From positions 10,442 through 74,441 of the forward strand of contig CAWDEC010000005.1 in NCBI GenBank assembly GCA_963801255.1: a DNA stretch of 64,000 nucleotides. Reading direction: 5' to 3'. This DNA is from JAICXG01 sp963801255. Its GTDB lineage: Bacteria > Verrucomicrobiota > Verrucomicrobiia > Chthoniobacterales > UBA10450. This document shows, one piece after another, positions 34,926 through 43,455 of the stretch. The position numbers and the translations under genes are program-made. The notes under the pieces were generated by a model. It was not told where the DNA came from, did not search any database, and saw nothing but the letters and a program-made list of their open reading frames with translations. Each line of letters starts with the position of its first letter. Position 1 is the stretch's first letter.

Positions 34926-36134
34926 CTATTTTCGAGTCTGGTGCCAGGCTGCGAGGACTTCAGCCTCCCGCTCTGGTGTGAGGCCGGCTTTTAGCTTCTC
35001 CTGGCGCTCCTTTGGCTGTGCACGAAGCCACGTAAGTGTGTCCCGTGCCGTTTCAGGGAGCGGTCGAAAAGTCAGCCCCTTTTCCAGTGCTCGCTTGATG
35101 CTGACCGCGCCCAGCCCGCCGTCCTCGCCTGTTGGAGGCACCCACACCGGCATATCGGACCAGGGCGCGACCTTCTCCTTCTCGAGAAAATCCGCCGGCG
35201 CCCAGGTAAAGCTAGCGTTTGATCCGAGTCCTTTTTTGATCTCCTCGAGCATTCCGCCAACCGAGAGAGCTGTTGCGGGGCCCGTCCCATTGTAAGTGCC
35301 GGTCGCTTCTTGTTCCGCCATGCGAATTGTCCACTCAGCCAGATCGCGCGCGTCGATGAATTGCACGGGATCGTTCGGCTGGCCCGGAGCAAGAACCTCG
35401 CCCCCGCGCGCCACTCGCCACGGCCAGTAGCTAAACCGATCTGTCTCGTCCCCTGGCCCGACGATCAAGCCCGGCCGGATGATGCACGTCTTTCCAGGAA
35501 ACCATTTCTCTGCCTCTTTCTCCGAGAGTGCCTTGAGGGGTCCATAGAGAGCAAACTTGGAAGCGATCACTGTTTCGCGAGTTTCCTTCATCGCGTCTTT
35601 ACCATCGTACTTGGCGAGCGGCGCAGTCTCATCGAGCCCGGGCTTCGGTACATCGCCGTAGACAGAGATGGTGGAGATAAAGATATAGCGCTCAACGTTG
35701 CCTTGGAGGATTTGACCGACATCGCGCACCCATTTCGGCAGCATAGTTGGATTGTCAATTACAACGTCCCACTTACGGCCCTTGAGCGCGCCTACGTCGC
35801 CGGTGTTACGATCTCCAGTCAGCTGCTCTACTCCATCGGGAAGGACGCCGGGGTGCGTTTTGCCGCGATTGAACACCGTTACCTTGTGCCCGCGCGCCAG
35901 GGCATATTTCACTTGGAATGGTCCGGTAAAACCGGTTCCACCCAGAATTAAAATGGCGAGGGACTTCTCGGCTTTGGGCACGTGTGGATCATACTTCGGC
36001 GCATCAACCCCTGCTACGCTCGGTAGAGGCGAAACCGAAGGCGAGGGTGAAGGGCTGAGGGCGAGCGCGGAGGTGGTCGTTAGGCAGAGGGCGATGGAAA
36101 GAAAAGGACGCAGGCGATGCAGAGTCGTGGTCAT
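34926..36134 (-). CDS. Exported NAD-dependent epimerase/SDR-like protein
   Basis: This 402-residue protein begins with a clear signal peptide (FLSIALCLTTTSALA), then a Ser-Pro repeat (LSPSPSPSVSPLPS). An extended-SDR domain follows: Rossmann motif ILILGGTGFTGPFQVKYALA, VTVFNRGKTHPG, FISTISVYGD, and IIRPGLIVGPGDETDRFSYW. NAD(P)-binding SDR enzymes are usually cytoplasmic, so export is unusual; it may carry cofactor through Tat or have a structural role, although no twin-Arg is seen. The catalytic Tyr-x3-Lys pair is not obvious in YGPLKALSEKEAEK. Motif copy at 36077 is in the signal-peptide region, read as Leu-Thr. Confidence 0.8.
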   Translation of the reverse strand: MTTTLHRLRPFLSIALCLTTTSALALSPSPSPSVSPLPSVAGVDAPKYDPHVPKAEKSLAILILGGTGFTGPFQVKYALARGHKVTVFNRGKTHPGVLPDGVEQLTGDRNTGDVGALKGRKWDVVIDNPTMLPKWVRDVGQILQGNVERYIFISTISVYGDVPKPGLDETAPLAKYDGKDAMKETRETVIASKFALYGPLKALSEKEAEKWFPGKTCIIRPGLIVGPGDETDRFSYWPWRVARGGEVLAPGQPNDPVQFIDARDLAEWTIRMAEQEATGTYNGTGPATALSVGGMLEEIKKGLGSNASFTWAPADFLEKEKVAPWSDMPVWVPPTGEDGGLGAVSIKRALEKGLTFRPLPETARDTLTWLRAQPKERQEKLKAGLTPEREAEVLAAWHQTRK

Positions 36135-36284
36135 AAGGCTTGGAAGAGTTATTTGAACTGCGCGACTTCGAGTCGCGAAGACTTTAACAGCACGAATGCC
36201 GGCAACGCGAGTCGCTTTTGTATTTGCCTTCGTAGAGCGAAAAGCGATGAAGCGAGGTTGTTATGCCGATTCGATCTTCAAACT

Positions 36285-38538
36285 CTACTCTTCGACCGCC
36301 TCAAGCTGCTGATCGACTATCTGGCCGGTGTAGCGGTCGATAGCCACATGCAGCCAATAGCGCTTCTCTCCCTCGACAACGAAACTGGCCAGGTTTGAAG
36401 CGCTCGGCGGGTAACGGCCCGACTGTGCAATCATATCGATGAACAAACCCCAGGTCCGTGTCTGGGTGGTTTCAGATAAAGCGCGCGCGATTGTTTCCTT
36501 TTGTTCTTCGGATGAACCTACTGAGTTGCCTGCCGCCTGGACCAATCTGGATATATCGCTCTTACCCACGGCAGGTTGCACCGAGGTCCCCAAGCTAGGG
36601 TTACCAATGATTCCCGATATCGCTGCAGGCGTTGGCTGCGCGGCAGCGTTATTTGCCTGAGCGAGAGTAACTGGCGACGAGGATCCGTCTTCTGCCGTAA
36701 TTGCACTTTTTAAGATCGCAGCTATGACCGCCGGATTTGCCGTGTTCAGACTTATCGTCCCGGCGCGGACAGTGGCACTGTTATAAGTGAAAAGATCGAG
36801 GATCGGAGAATCAAGACTGGTCGAGGTGAAAAAGTTTATCGTTTTCGGCGCCGGAGTTATCTCGGGCCGCATTGCGTAACCCAATTCGCCGACGCTGCGA
36901 AATGGACGGTTAAGCATCGTGTAGTTATTAACAAAGGGCCGAGGTGTTGGAGCCATTCCAGTCGGTGGAGGAAATGGCGAAGGTTGCGGAGATGGCGATG
37001 CTCTGGCTGGATCAATATTCTCCATCCCCACGGCCCAGTTGCCTCCTGCATATTCAATTATTGTCGATGTAGCACTGGTTGTTGGATCGGCGGAGGTGCC
37101 GTCATCGTATTGGTCGATAATCGTGGCCCCGAGAGCCAAGGTCGTCGCGATGTGCGAGGAGTCGCTAGAGTTAGTAGCATAGACGGCATAGTTTAGGACC
37201 TGGAAAAACTCGGGGTCGGTGGTAAACGCAGGAATGACCGATTGTAACGTGTCGCCCGCCTTGCCTACGTACTGCCAGTGACCTGGAATGGCAGGAGTTA
37301 AGGGTGGTCCGATGCTTCCCGCCGTGCCTGCTGCCCATTTTAGTCCAAAATACTTTTGAATGTTCGCAGCAGTCGAGGAGTCAGGGTTGTCTTTTACGAG
37401 AGCGAGGTTACCGAGAGGAAACCTGTTGGTAAGCGAAGCGGTGCCCGCTTGAAATGTCGGAATGTTCTGCTCCCGCGAAAAGGTTCCCAAGAACTGAAGC
37501 ATATTGAAACTGGGACCGGCCGCTCTGACGAACTCAACTAACTCCCTCCGGTTTGCAAAAGCCTGGTCTGTCCGACCGAGATATAGGGTCGGAGCCACTG
37601 TTTTGAAATCTTTCGTCGTATCAAGGAAGTAGCTCATGAACGGCGATGGATCGGGTGTAGGTGAGAGGGACGGAAATGTCCCCGAAGACTTGACTGTGGC
37701 ATAATTACGCCATCCTACGATCTTGCTAACTGCTGTCGCGTTTGTCATGGCGCCTGCCGGCGTGTATTTCATTCCGGTCAAGTCCGCCAGTGCGATGCTT
37801 CCTTTCCGCCCCACATCGGTTGCGGGCGGAGTCGGCGACGGGAAGCCCGACGAGATTCGCATCGAGAAGTCCTCCTTCATCATAGATTATAAAGGCGTAG
37901 CGGCCGACCGCGAACCCGGTATTACCTGGTGTCGAATCAGCGAGGGCGGAATCCCATCCGGTGAAAGCAATTGGTCCGTGGCGCGTCACGATCACCCAAT
38001 CGGGCGCCCAGTAGTTTGGACCGGTGAAACCAGTCGTTACCGGTTCAGAGCTACTATCATCCGTGTTAGCTTTAGGGACGAGGTAGTGGCTGTTCCATCG
38101 ACTCAAGCTAATAGAGCGATTGTTAAGAGAGACGTCCGTCGTAGAATTCACTGCAGAAGCCGCGCTCGGAACGGCCGGCGGTGGAATGGAATCGTTCCTT
38201 ACGCTCCGTCGAATAAGATTGGGAATGCCCGACCAGGGGAGGCCGCCGGCTGCGGGTTTGGGACTGCGCTGGGGAGTTACGTTCGCACTCGTGACCGGAG
38301 TGCCCGCCGCTATCTCTTGTTTCATATCGGCGACTACCAAATCCAAAGCACTCCGAGCCAATTCGTCGGCCATTCCACCGGTAAAGTCCTCCTGCGCTAA
38401 CTGACGGTCCATCGTCGTGCGAGAGAGATAAGAGAGAACTAACGTGCAAAGTATAACGAGAAATCCTAGGACAATAATCAAGGCCGCTCCTGGGTCCCTG
38501 GGAAAGCTCAATTTATTGCGGCGGGCTGAGATAGACAT
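36285..38538 (-). pseudogene. Verru_Chthon cassette protein A-like, interrupted by one extra base
   Basis: The start at ATG 38538 (MSISARRNKLSF) leads to a hydrophobic segment, ALIIVLGFLVILCTLVLSYL, like a type IV minor pilin (GspK/PilX-like) anchor, but without the Phe-Thr-Leu-x-Glu signal. At about 37845, after YDEGGLLDANLVG, skipping one base restores FPSPTPPATDVGRKGSIALA and the frame runs to 36285. The joined product is about 750 residues, large for a pseudopilin. The far C-terminal part contains KRYWLHVAIDRYTGQIVD. It is the last and largest gene of the D-B-C-A set, and its start overlaps the end of C by 26 bp. The role of the cassette is unknown. Confidence 0.8.
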
Positions 38539-39352
38539 AGCGTTGATAGATTCGGACGCCGTTGATCGCAACCCGCGGCATGTCGGTGACGCTATTCAGC
38601 GTGTCATGCCAGCTAGCCATCAGATCGTAGCATGGTTTCGTAGGATCGAAATCCTTCAGCCGATCGCCCAGTTCGCTAAGTTGAGTATTCGAAAGCGACA
38701 CTCGACTTTTTTGATCGATCGTGGCGATCGTTATGACAATGGCGGTGACATCGTGCAAGCCATCAATCCCGAGTTGGTCCGAAATGGTGCCTGTCTTTAG
38801 GACATAATAATATTCGAACCGAAAGATTTGGGGAGCGATTAACTCATAATCGGGATCCGATGTACTGCTGCTCGTTGCCGCGGGCCAATTGTTGATAATC
38901 GTCTGAGGACCAAAAAGCATTGGCGTATCCGTTGCCAGGACGCCATTCCAAAGAAGCCCCTTGCCCATCCGCTCCATTTTGTTGAGAGAAGAAGAGGCAG
39001 GGTTGGAATTAATGCGGTAAGACACGAGCGAAAGCGGGCTCTGAGAGCCGATCGAAGGATAATAACCTGGAGCGTTGCAAAAGAAGGCGATCCGATCATT
39101 ACCGGTCTCAGGGTCAGGATTGCCTTTGCCGTAATAATCAACGTCGGGCCGCTTGAGCATTTGGGCGAAATCGAGAGTCAGCCGAGCCAGGACAGGCCTT
39201 ATCTGGCTCTCGGTATTCATTCGGCTGTTGCCCAAAGTGGTAATTAGCGCGGCGCTATCGACCATTCGACTTACGATGAGTGTTAGGAGAGTGAGAATAA
39301 CGACGGAAACGAGCAGTTCTACGAGGGTAAATGCGTGGTCCGAGTGCCTCAT
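38513..39352 (-). CDS. Prepilin-like protein, Verru_Chthon cassette C type
   Basis: This 279-residue protein has a canonical type III prepilin signal, HAFTLVELLVSVVILTLLTL; cleavage before Phe by a prepilin peptidase would leave the Glu5 position. A long alpha-helical spine is followed by a soluble domain (RPVLARLTLDFAQMLKRPDV, RIAFFCNAPGYYPSIG, PQIFRFEYYYVLK). It resembles PulJ/GspJ-like minor pilins in position and size. It follows B by 4 bp and overlaps A. Confidence 0.85.
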   Translation of the reverse strand: MRHSDHAFTLVELLVSVVILTLLTLIVSRMVDSAALITTLGNSRMNTESQIRPVLARLTLDFAQMLKRPDVDYYGKGNPDPETGNDRIAFFCNAPGYYPSIGSQSPLSLVSYRINSNPASSSLNKMERMGKGLLWNGVLATDTPMLFGPQTIINNWPAATSSSTSDPDYELIAPQIFRFEYYYVLKTGTISDQLGIDGLHDVTAIVITIATIDQKSRVSLSNTQLSELGDRLKDFDPTKPCYDLMASWHDTLNSVTDMPRVAINGVRIYQRYVYLSPPQ

Positions 39353-39356
39353 GGAA

Positions 39357-39806
39357 TTAGTTCCGATCTAAGGCGACAAACATTTCCGATGCGCGGGTGT
39401 TACCATTGGCCGGATCAGCTCCAGCAGGCCATGTGATCCGCAGATAAAGCCGGGTGGCGGTTCGTCCACCGCTATTAGGAAGGAAAGTGACGACCATGCG
39501 ATAACGCGAAACATTGGTTAGAGTGGTCGAAGACTGACCGCTAGCGTCAAAGAAGCGTGTTGTGCTAGTGGGAATAATGATGCCGAATTGCAGGGATGTA
39601 TTCGTAGTAGGCGGTGTGGCTCTCAGGTCCGTTGCGACCGATGTCAGAATCTGAACGGAGGCGGTTTGCTCAATGGAAGTGTGGTTGATCTGAAGGCCGG
39701 TGGTCAGGAGTCCAGCGATGGCGAGAAGGGAGATCGCTGCGACACCCATGGCAAGCGTCAGTTCAACAAGCGAAAAAGCGATGTAACCGGAGGGATGATA
39801 TTTCAC
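39357..39806 (-). CDS. Prepilin-like protein, Verru_Chthon cassette B type
   Basis: This 149-residue protein has the prepilin signal GYIAFSLVELTLAMGVAAIS, with Phe+1 and Glu+5. The soluble part contains TASVQILTSVATDLRATP, RYRMVVTFLP and RLYLRITWPAG, GspI/PilV-like in size. Its ATG overlaps the D stop by 4 bp, indicating translational coupling. Together with C and D it could form a pseudopilus tip, an inference by analogy with GspI-J-K. Confidence 0.85.
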   Translation of the reverse strand: MKYHPSGYIAFSLVELTLAMGVAAISLLAIAGLLTTGLQINHTSIEQTASVQILTSVATDLRATPPTTNTSLQFGIIIPTSTTRFFDASGQSSTTLTNVSRYRMVVTFLPNSGGRTATRLYLRITWPAGADPANGNTRASEMFVALDRN

Positions 39807-40627
39807 CGAGTATAAATCTTCACATTGCCTCCGAACCCGCTGATTTGAAGGGCGACAACATTCCCGGGATAGACGGCGGTTGAAGTCCCAGCCCCACTAA
39901 TTGGCACTGGCACCGCGTTTCCGTGGGTTTGGACCAGGCCTATTTCAACAAAACGGCGGATGCTATAGGAGTTGCCGTTAACCCGCGCTTCGCCGGCAGG
40001 GTTAAACTGAAGCAGCTTGTCAAAAATGTATTGCGCAGTCGGTGCAGGATTACCAACCGGGTACTGAAAGTTATACGGCGTCGTATATGGAGCGGTATTG
40101 GGTATCGCGTCGTTGAGTTCGCCAAACCTTGAGTAGTTATAGTTGGCAGGAGGAGGATCAAGTTGGATAGCGGGCCGGCTGTCGAAGGCCTCGCCCGTAC
40201 CCGTTCCAACAGCAAAAAGTGGTAAATGGGCATTCTCGATCTTCAACAGCCTTCCAATCTGGTGCAGCTTTGTGGGATCGATTGTGCCAGTGGCGCTACC
40301 GTAGATGTTGGTGCCATCGATGGAAGCTACGGTTGCAAGGACGATCCTTCCATTTCCCGGGATTGGGGGACTGGAAGAAAGTTTTGAGGCATCTTCTTCG
40401 TAGAAACCGACCCAGACGTATGTATTGCCCGAAATCGCCGTGGCGCGGGCTAGCTCCAGGGCGCCTTTTATGGCGTAGGCCGCGTTCGCGATGTCTCCGG
40501 CTTGTTTCAAGCTGGTAAAAGACGGGCCAATCACGAGCATCAGGGTTCCGATGATCGCAATCACCACCAGCAGTTCTACTAGCGTGAAGGCGTGGGGGGC
40601 GGGGGAGTCGGCTTTGGCTGAGGGCAC
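39803..40627 (-). CDS. Prepilin-like protein, Verru_Chthon cassette D type
   Basis: GTG 40627 starts a 274-residue protein with prepilin signal HAFTLVELLVVIAIIGTLML. The soluble domain contains NAAYAIKGALELARATAISG, a GspH/FimT-like helix, VWVGFYEEDASKL and YSIRRFVEIGLVQTHG. It is the first gene of the D-B-C-A set and lies divergent from the GTG of the PilB operon, with a 183-bp intergenic region (40628-40810) that must hold both promoters. The base composition of the cassette looks less GC-rich than flanking genes, and no exact 9-mer is present. Confidence 0.85.
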   Translation of the reverse strand: MPSAKADSPAPHAFTLVELLVVIAIIGTLMLVIGPSFTSLKQAGDIANAAYAIKGALELARATAISGNTYVWVGFYEEDASKLSSSPPIPGNGRIVLATVASIDGTNIYGSATGTIDPTKLHQIGRLLKIENAHLPLFAVGTGTGEAFDSRPAIQLDPPPANYNYSRFGELNDAIPNTAPYTTPYNFQYPVGNPAPTAQYIFDKLLQFNPAGEARVNGNSYSIRRFVEIGLVQTHGNAVPVPISGAGTSTAVYPGNVVALQISGFGGNVKIYTR

Positions 40628-40810
40628 GGGGGGCGGGGGAAACAGGCGCGTTATAGCAAGAACTGAAAGAATGAAAAGCCAAAAATTTGATGACTGAAAG
40701 GCTGGGGGGAAGCCGGAAGCCTGAGTTTTCTGATCCTGGGAACGTGTAGCGCGGAATGGCAGCGACCTTGGTGATGCATCGGCACGGTTCTAGCTTTTTA
40801 GCGAGCCAAC

Positions 40811-41734
40811 GTGCTGGAACACTCCTTATCCGAAGCCGAGCGTAGTCAGATTCTGCAGACGATCGAGATGTTTGAGGTCATTACTCAAACGCAACCCGAT
40901 GATTATCAATCGCTGGAGATTCTGAAGGTCGCCTACCAAAAGCTGGGCAAGACCGAAGAGGCCAGCCGCCTTTCCCGGCGTCTTGCCGAGGCTTACTTTA
41001 ACGCCGGCTCATTCTCGCTGGCGATGCAGGAATGTGAATCCGTTCTCGCGTCCGAGCCGGGTGCACCCGACATGCTCGCTTTGCTGGGCGAGATCGAAGC
41101 GAAACTGCACGGGCCAGGGCATACCAGGCCAGATGCAGGAGCGCAAAACGCGCTTATCGCACCAAACTACACCACAACGAATCCGACTGCCGATGGGGGA
41201 CTACTCGAGATCGGTGGCCGCAACACCGGTAAGCCTCGCAAGAAACTGTCGCCGGAGGACGCGCAGCAGGGAAACGATCAACTGGCCAAGTTTCTCATCG
41301 TTCAACAGCTCTTCGCCGAGGAGGAGGTGAACGCCGCCTTGCTTGAAGTAATGGAGGTCAACCGGGCCGCGACCGGCTCGCATCTGGCAGCGTCGCTACT
41401 CGATCGGCTTTGCCAGGGCGACGACTCAAAGATGGAAAGCGTGCTCTCCGCGCTTATCGACCGAACCAAGTTTGCCTACGTACCTCTGGAATATTACGAC
41501 ATCGATCGCCAGGTGGTGCGGATGCTGCCCGACGAGCTGACTATCAATCGACTTTTTGTTCCCTTCGACCTGATCAGCCGGACCATCATGGTCGCGGTTT
41601 GCAATCCGTTTGACGCTGCCGCGCGCGAAGAGGTGCAGCAATCGCTCGACTACACCGTCACGTGGTATCTGGCGAAGCCAGCGACGATCATCAAAACACT
41701 TCAGGAGATCTACCGGCTCGGGCCGCAGGGATAG
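40811..41734 (+). CDS. TPR plus MshEN (T2SSE N-terminal) domain protein
   Basis: The GTG start at 40811 gives 307 residues. Residues about 10-100 are TPR-like helices (YQSLEILKVAYQKLGKTEE, AEAYFNAGSFSLAMQECESV). After a linker rich in Asn/Thr comes an MshEN-type domain of about 140 residues ending LSALIDRTKFAYVPLEYYDI, LPDELTINRLFVPFDL and TVTWYLAKPATIIKTLQEIY. MshEN domains occur on PilB/GspE ATPases and many bind cyclic di-GMP; here one is detached from the ATPase. The gene precedes the PilB gene by 5 bp and probably regulates or scaffolds it. Confidence 0.75.
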   Translation: MLEHSLSEAERSQILQTIEMFEVITQTQPDDYQSLEILKVAYQKLGKTEEASRLSRRLAEAYFNAGSFSLAMQECESVLASEPGAPDMLALLGEIEAKLHGPGHTRPDAGAQNALIAPNYTTTNPTADGGLLEIGGRNTGKPRKKLSPEDAQQGNDQLAKFLIVQQLFAEEEVNAALLEVMEVNRAATGSHLAASLLDRLCQGDDSKMESVLSALIDRTKFAYVPLEYYDIDRQVVRMLPDELTINRLFVPFDLISRTIMVAVCNPFDAAAREEVQQSLDYTVTWYLAKPATIIKTLQEIYRLGPQG

Positions 41735-41739
41735 GCGCG

Positions 41740-43455
41740 ATGAGAAGTAAATCTTTCGGGGAACGCATCGCTGATGTCCTGATCGAGGACGGCCTCCTTC
41801 TGCCAGCGCAGCTCGACGAGGCCATTAATATTCAAAAGCAGCAGGGCGGCCGGCTGCTCAAGATTCTCACCGACAAACAATTCGTTAGCGATCAGGACAT
41901 GGCGTTCTCGATGGGTCGTTGTCTGAACACGCCGCCGACCAATCTGGCGAAATTGCGTGTGCCGGAGGAAATCCTCAATCTTGTCCCGCGCGACATGGCC
42001 AAGGCGCACAAGCTGGTGCCAATCGCGCGCCTCGACAGAAAGCTCTTCGTTGCCATGGCCGACCCGACGAACGTGCTGGCGGTCGATGATCTGAAGCGCC
42101 GGGTTCAGATGGACATTGTGCCCATGATCACCACCGAGCGCGCGGTCAACGACGCACTCAGCGGGGTTCACTCAGCGGGCGCCAACATGAGCGAAGTGCT
42201 CCGCCAGGTCTCGGAGGAAGTGGCGGGTGACGTCGAGGTGCAACAGACCAAGCGGGAAGAGATCGACCTAGATCGACTGGCGACTGATAGCGAAGACGCG
42301 CCAGTCATTAAAATCGTTAATTTGATTCTTGCCCAGGCGATCAAGGAAAAGGCGTCGGATATTCATATCGAGCCGTTCCAACGCACGCTTAAACTGCGCT
42401 ATCGAATCGATGGCGAGCTCGTCGCGGCCGAGTCGCCGCCCAAGGCACTCCAGCTCGCGATCACATCGCGCATCAAGATTCTTGCTGGACTCAATATCGC
42501 GGAGCGGCGCATTCCACAGGACGGCCGCTTCCGCATCAAGGTCATGGGCAAGGAAGTCGATTTGCGAATTTCCATTCTGCCCACTTCACATGGCGAAAAA
42601 GTCGTCATCCGAATTCTCGATAAATCGGCGCTTGCCGGCAGCGTCGAGACGTTGGGCATGGACGAAGAAACGCTGGGTCGTTTCCGCAAGGCGATCGACG
42701 CGCCGCACGGCATGATCCTGGTCACCGGCCCGACCGGTTCCGGTAAAACAACGACGCTTTATTCGGTGCTGCAGGAACTCAACAGCCCAAACTACAATAT
42801 CGTCACAGTAGAAGACCCGATTGAGTACGAGCTCATGGGTGTGAATCAGGTTGCGGCTCGACCGGACATTGGACTCGATTTTGCCAGCGCCCTTCGCTCC
42901 ATCCTGCGCCAGGACCCCGACATCGTGATGGTCGGAGAAATTCGCGACAACGAAACGGCCGATATCGCGGTAAAAGCAGCGCTTACCGGTCACCAGGTCC
43001 TCTCGACTTTGCACACCAACGACGCTGCGGGCGCGATCGCGCGATTGGACGACATGGGAATCGAGCCCTTCCTCATTTCCAGTTCGGTGATTTTGACCTG
43101 TGCGCAGCGACTCATCCGGCGCCTCTGCACGAATTGTCGCGAGGAATTTTTGCCCGAGCCCGAGATGTTCACGCGTCTCAACATGGAGCCGACGGAAGGT
43201 GCTGTTTTCTACCAAGGCGCCGGCTGCGATCGCTGCAAGGGCCGCGGCTACTCCGGCCGCGCCGCAATTATCGAAGCGCTCACCGTAAGTGAGTCAATTC
43301 GGCGGCTCATCATTAAGCGTGCTTCGGCAGCGGTAATCAAAAATCAGGCAATTTCTGAAGGAATGAAGACCCTACGAATGGTCGGCATCGACAAGGCGAT
43401 CGAGGGAATTACGACGCTTGAAGAGGTCTGGCGCATCACCGCCGAGGATCACTAA
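41740..43455 (+). CDS. pilB: Type IV pilus/type II secretion assembly ATPase (PilB/GspE)
   Basis: ATG 41740 gives 571 residues. The N-terminal MshEN domain (about residues 1-150) is followed by N2 with DAPVIKIVNLILAQAI and SDIHIEPFQRTLKLRYRIDG. Walker A GPTGSGKTT starts at residue 330, VEDPIEYELMGVNQV gives the Asp box, DPDIVMVGEIRD is Walker B and LSTLHTNDAAGA the His box. A zinc-binding set CTNC and CDRC marks PilB/GspE rather than PilT. It powers pilus or pseudopilus extension. Its TAA stop overlaps the next ATG by one base. Confidence 0.93.
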   Translation: MRSKSFGERIADVLIEDGLLLPAQLDEAINIQKQQGGRLLKILTDKQFVSDQDMAFSMGRCLNTPPTNLAKLRVPEEILNLVPRDMAKAHKLVPIARLDRKLFVAMADPTNVLAVDDLKRRVQMDIVPMITTERAVNDALSGVHSAGANMSEVLRQVSEEVAGDVEVQQTKREEIDLDRLATDSEDAPVIKIVNLILAQAIKEKASDIHIEPFQRTLKLRYRIDGELVAAESPPKALQLAITSRIKILAGLNIAERRIPQDGRFRIKVMGKEVDLRISILPTSHGEKVVIRILDKSALAGSVETLGMDEETLGRFRKAIDAPHGMILVTGPTGSGKTTTLYSVLQELNSPNYNIVTVEDPIEYELMGVNQVAARPDIGLDFASALRSILRQDPDIVMVGEIRDNETADIAVKAALTGHQVLSTLHTNDAAGAIARLDDMGIEPFLISSSVILTCAQRLIRRLCTNCREEFLPEPEMFTRLNMEPTEGAVFYQGAGCDRCKGRGYSGRAAIIEALTVSESIRRLIIKRASAAVIKNQAISEGMKTLRMVGIDKAIEGITTLEEVWRITAEDH

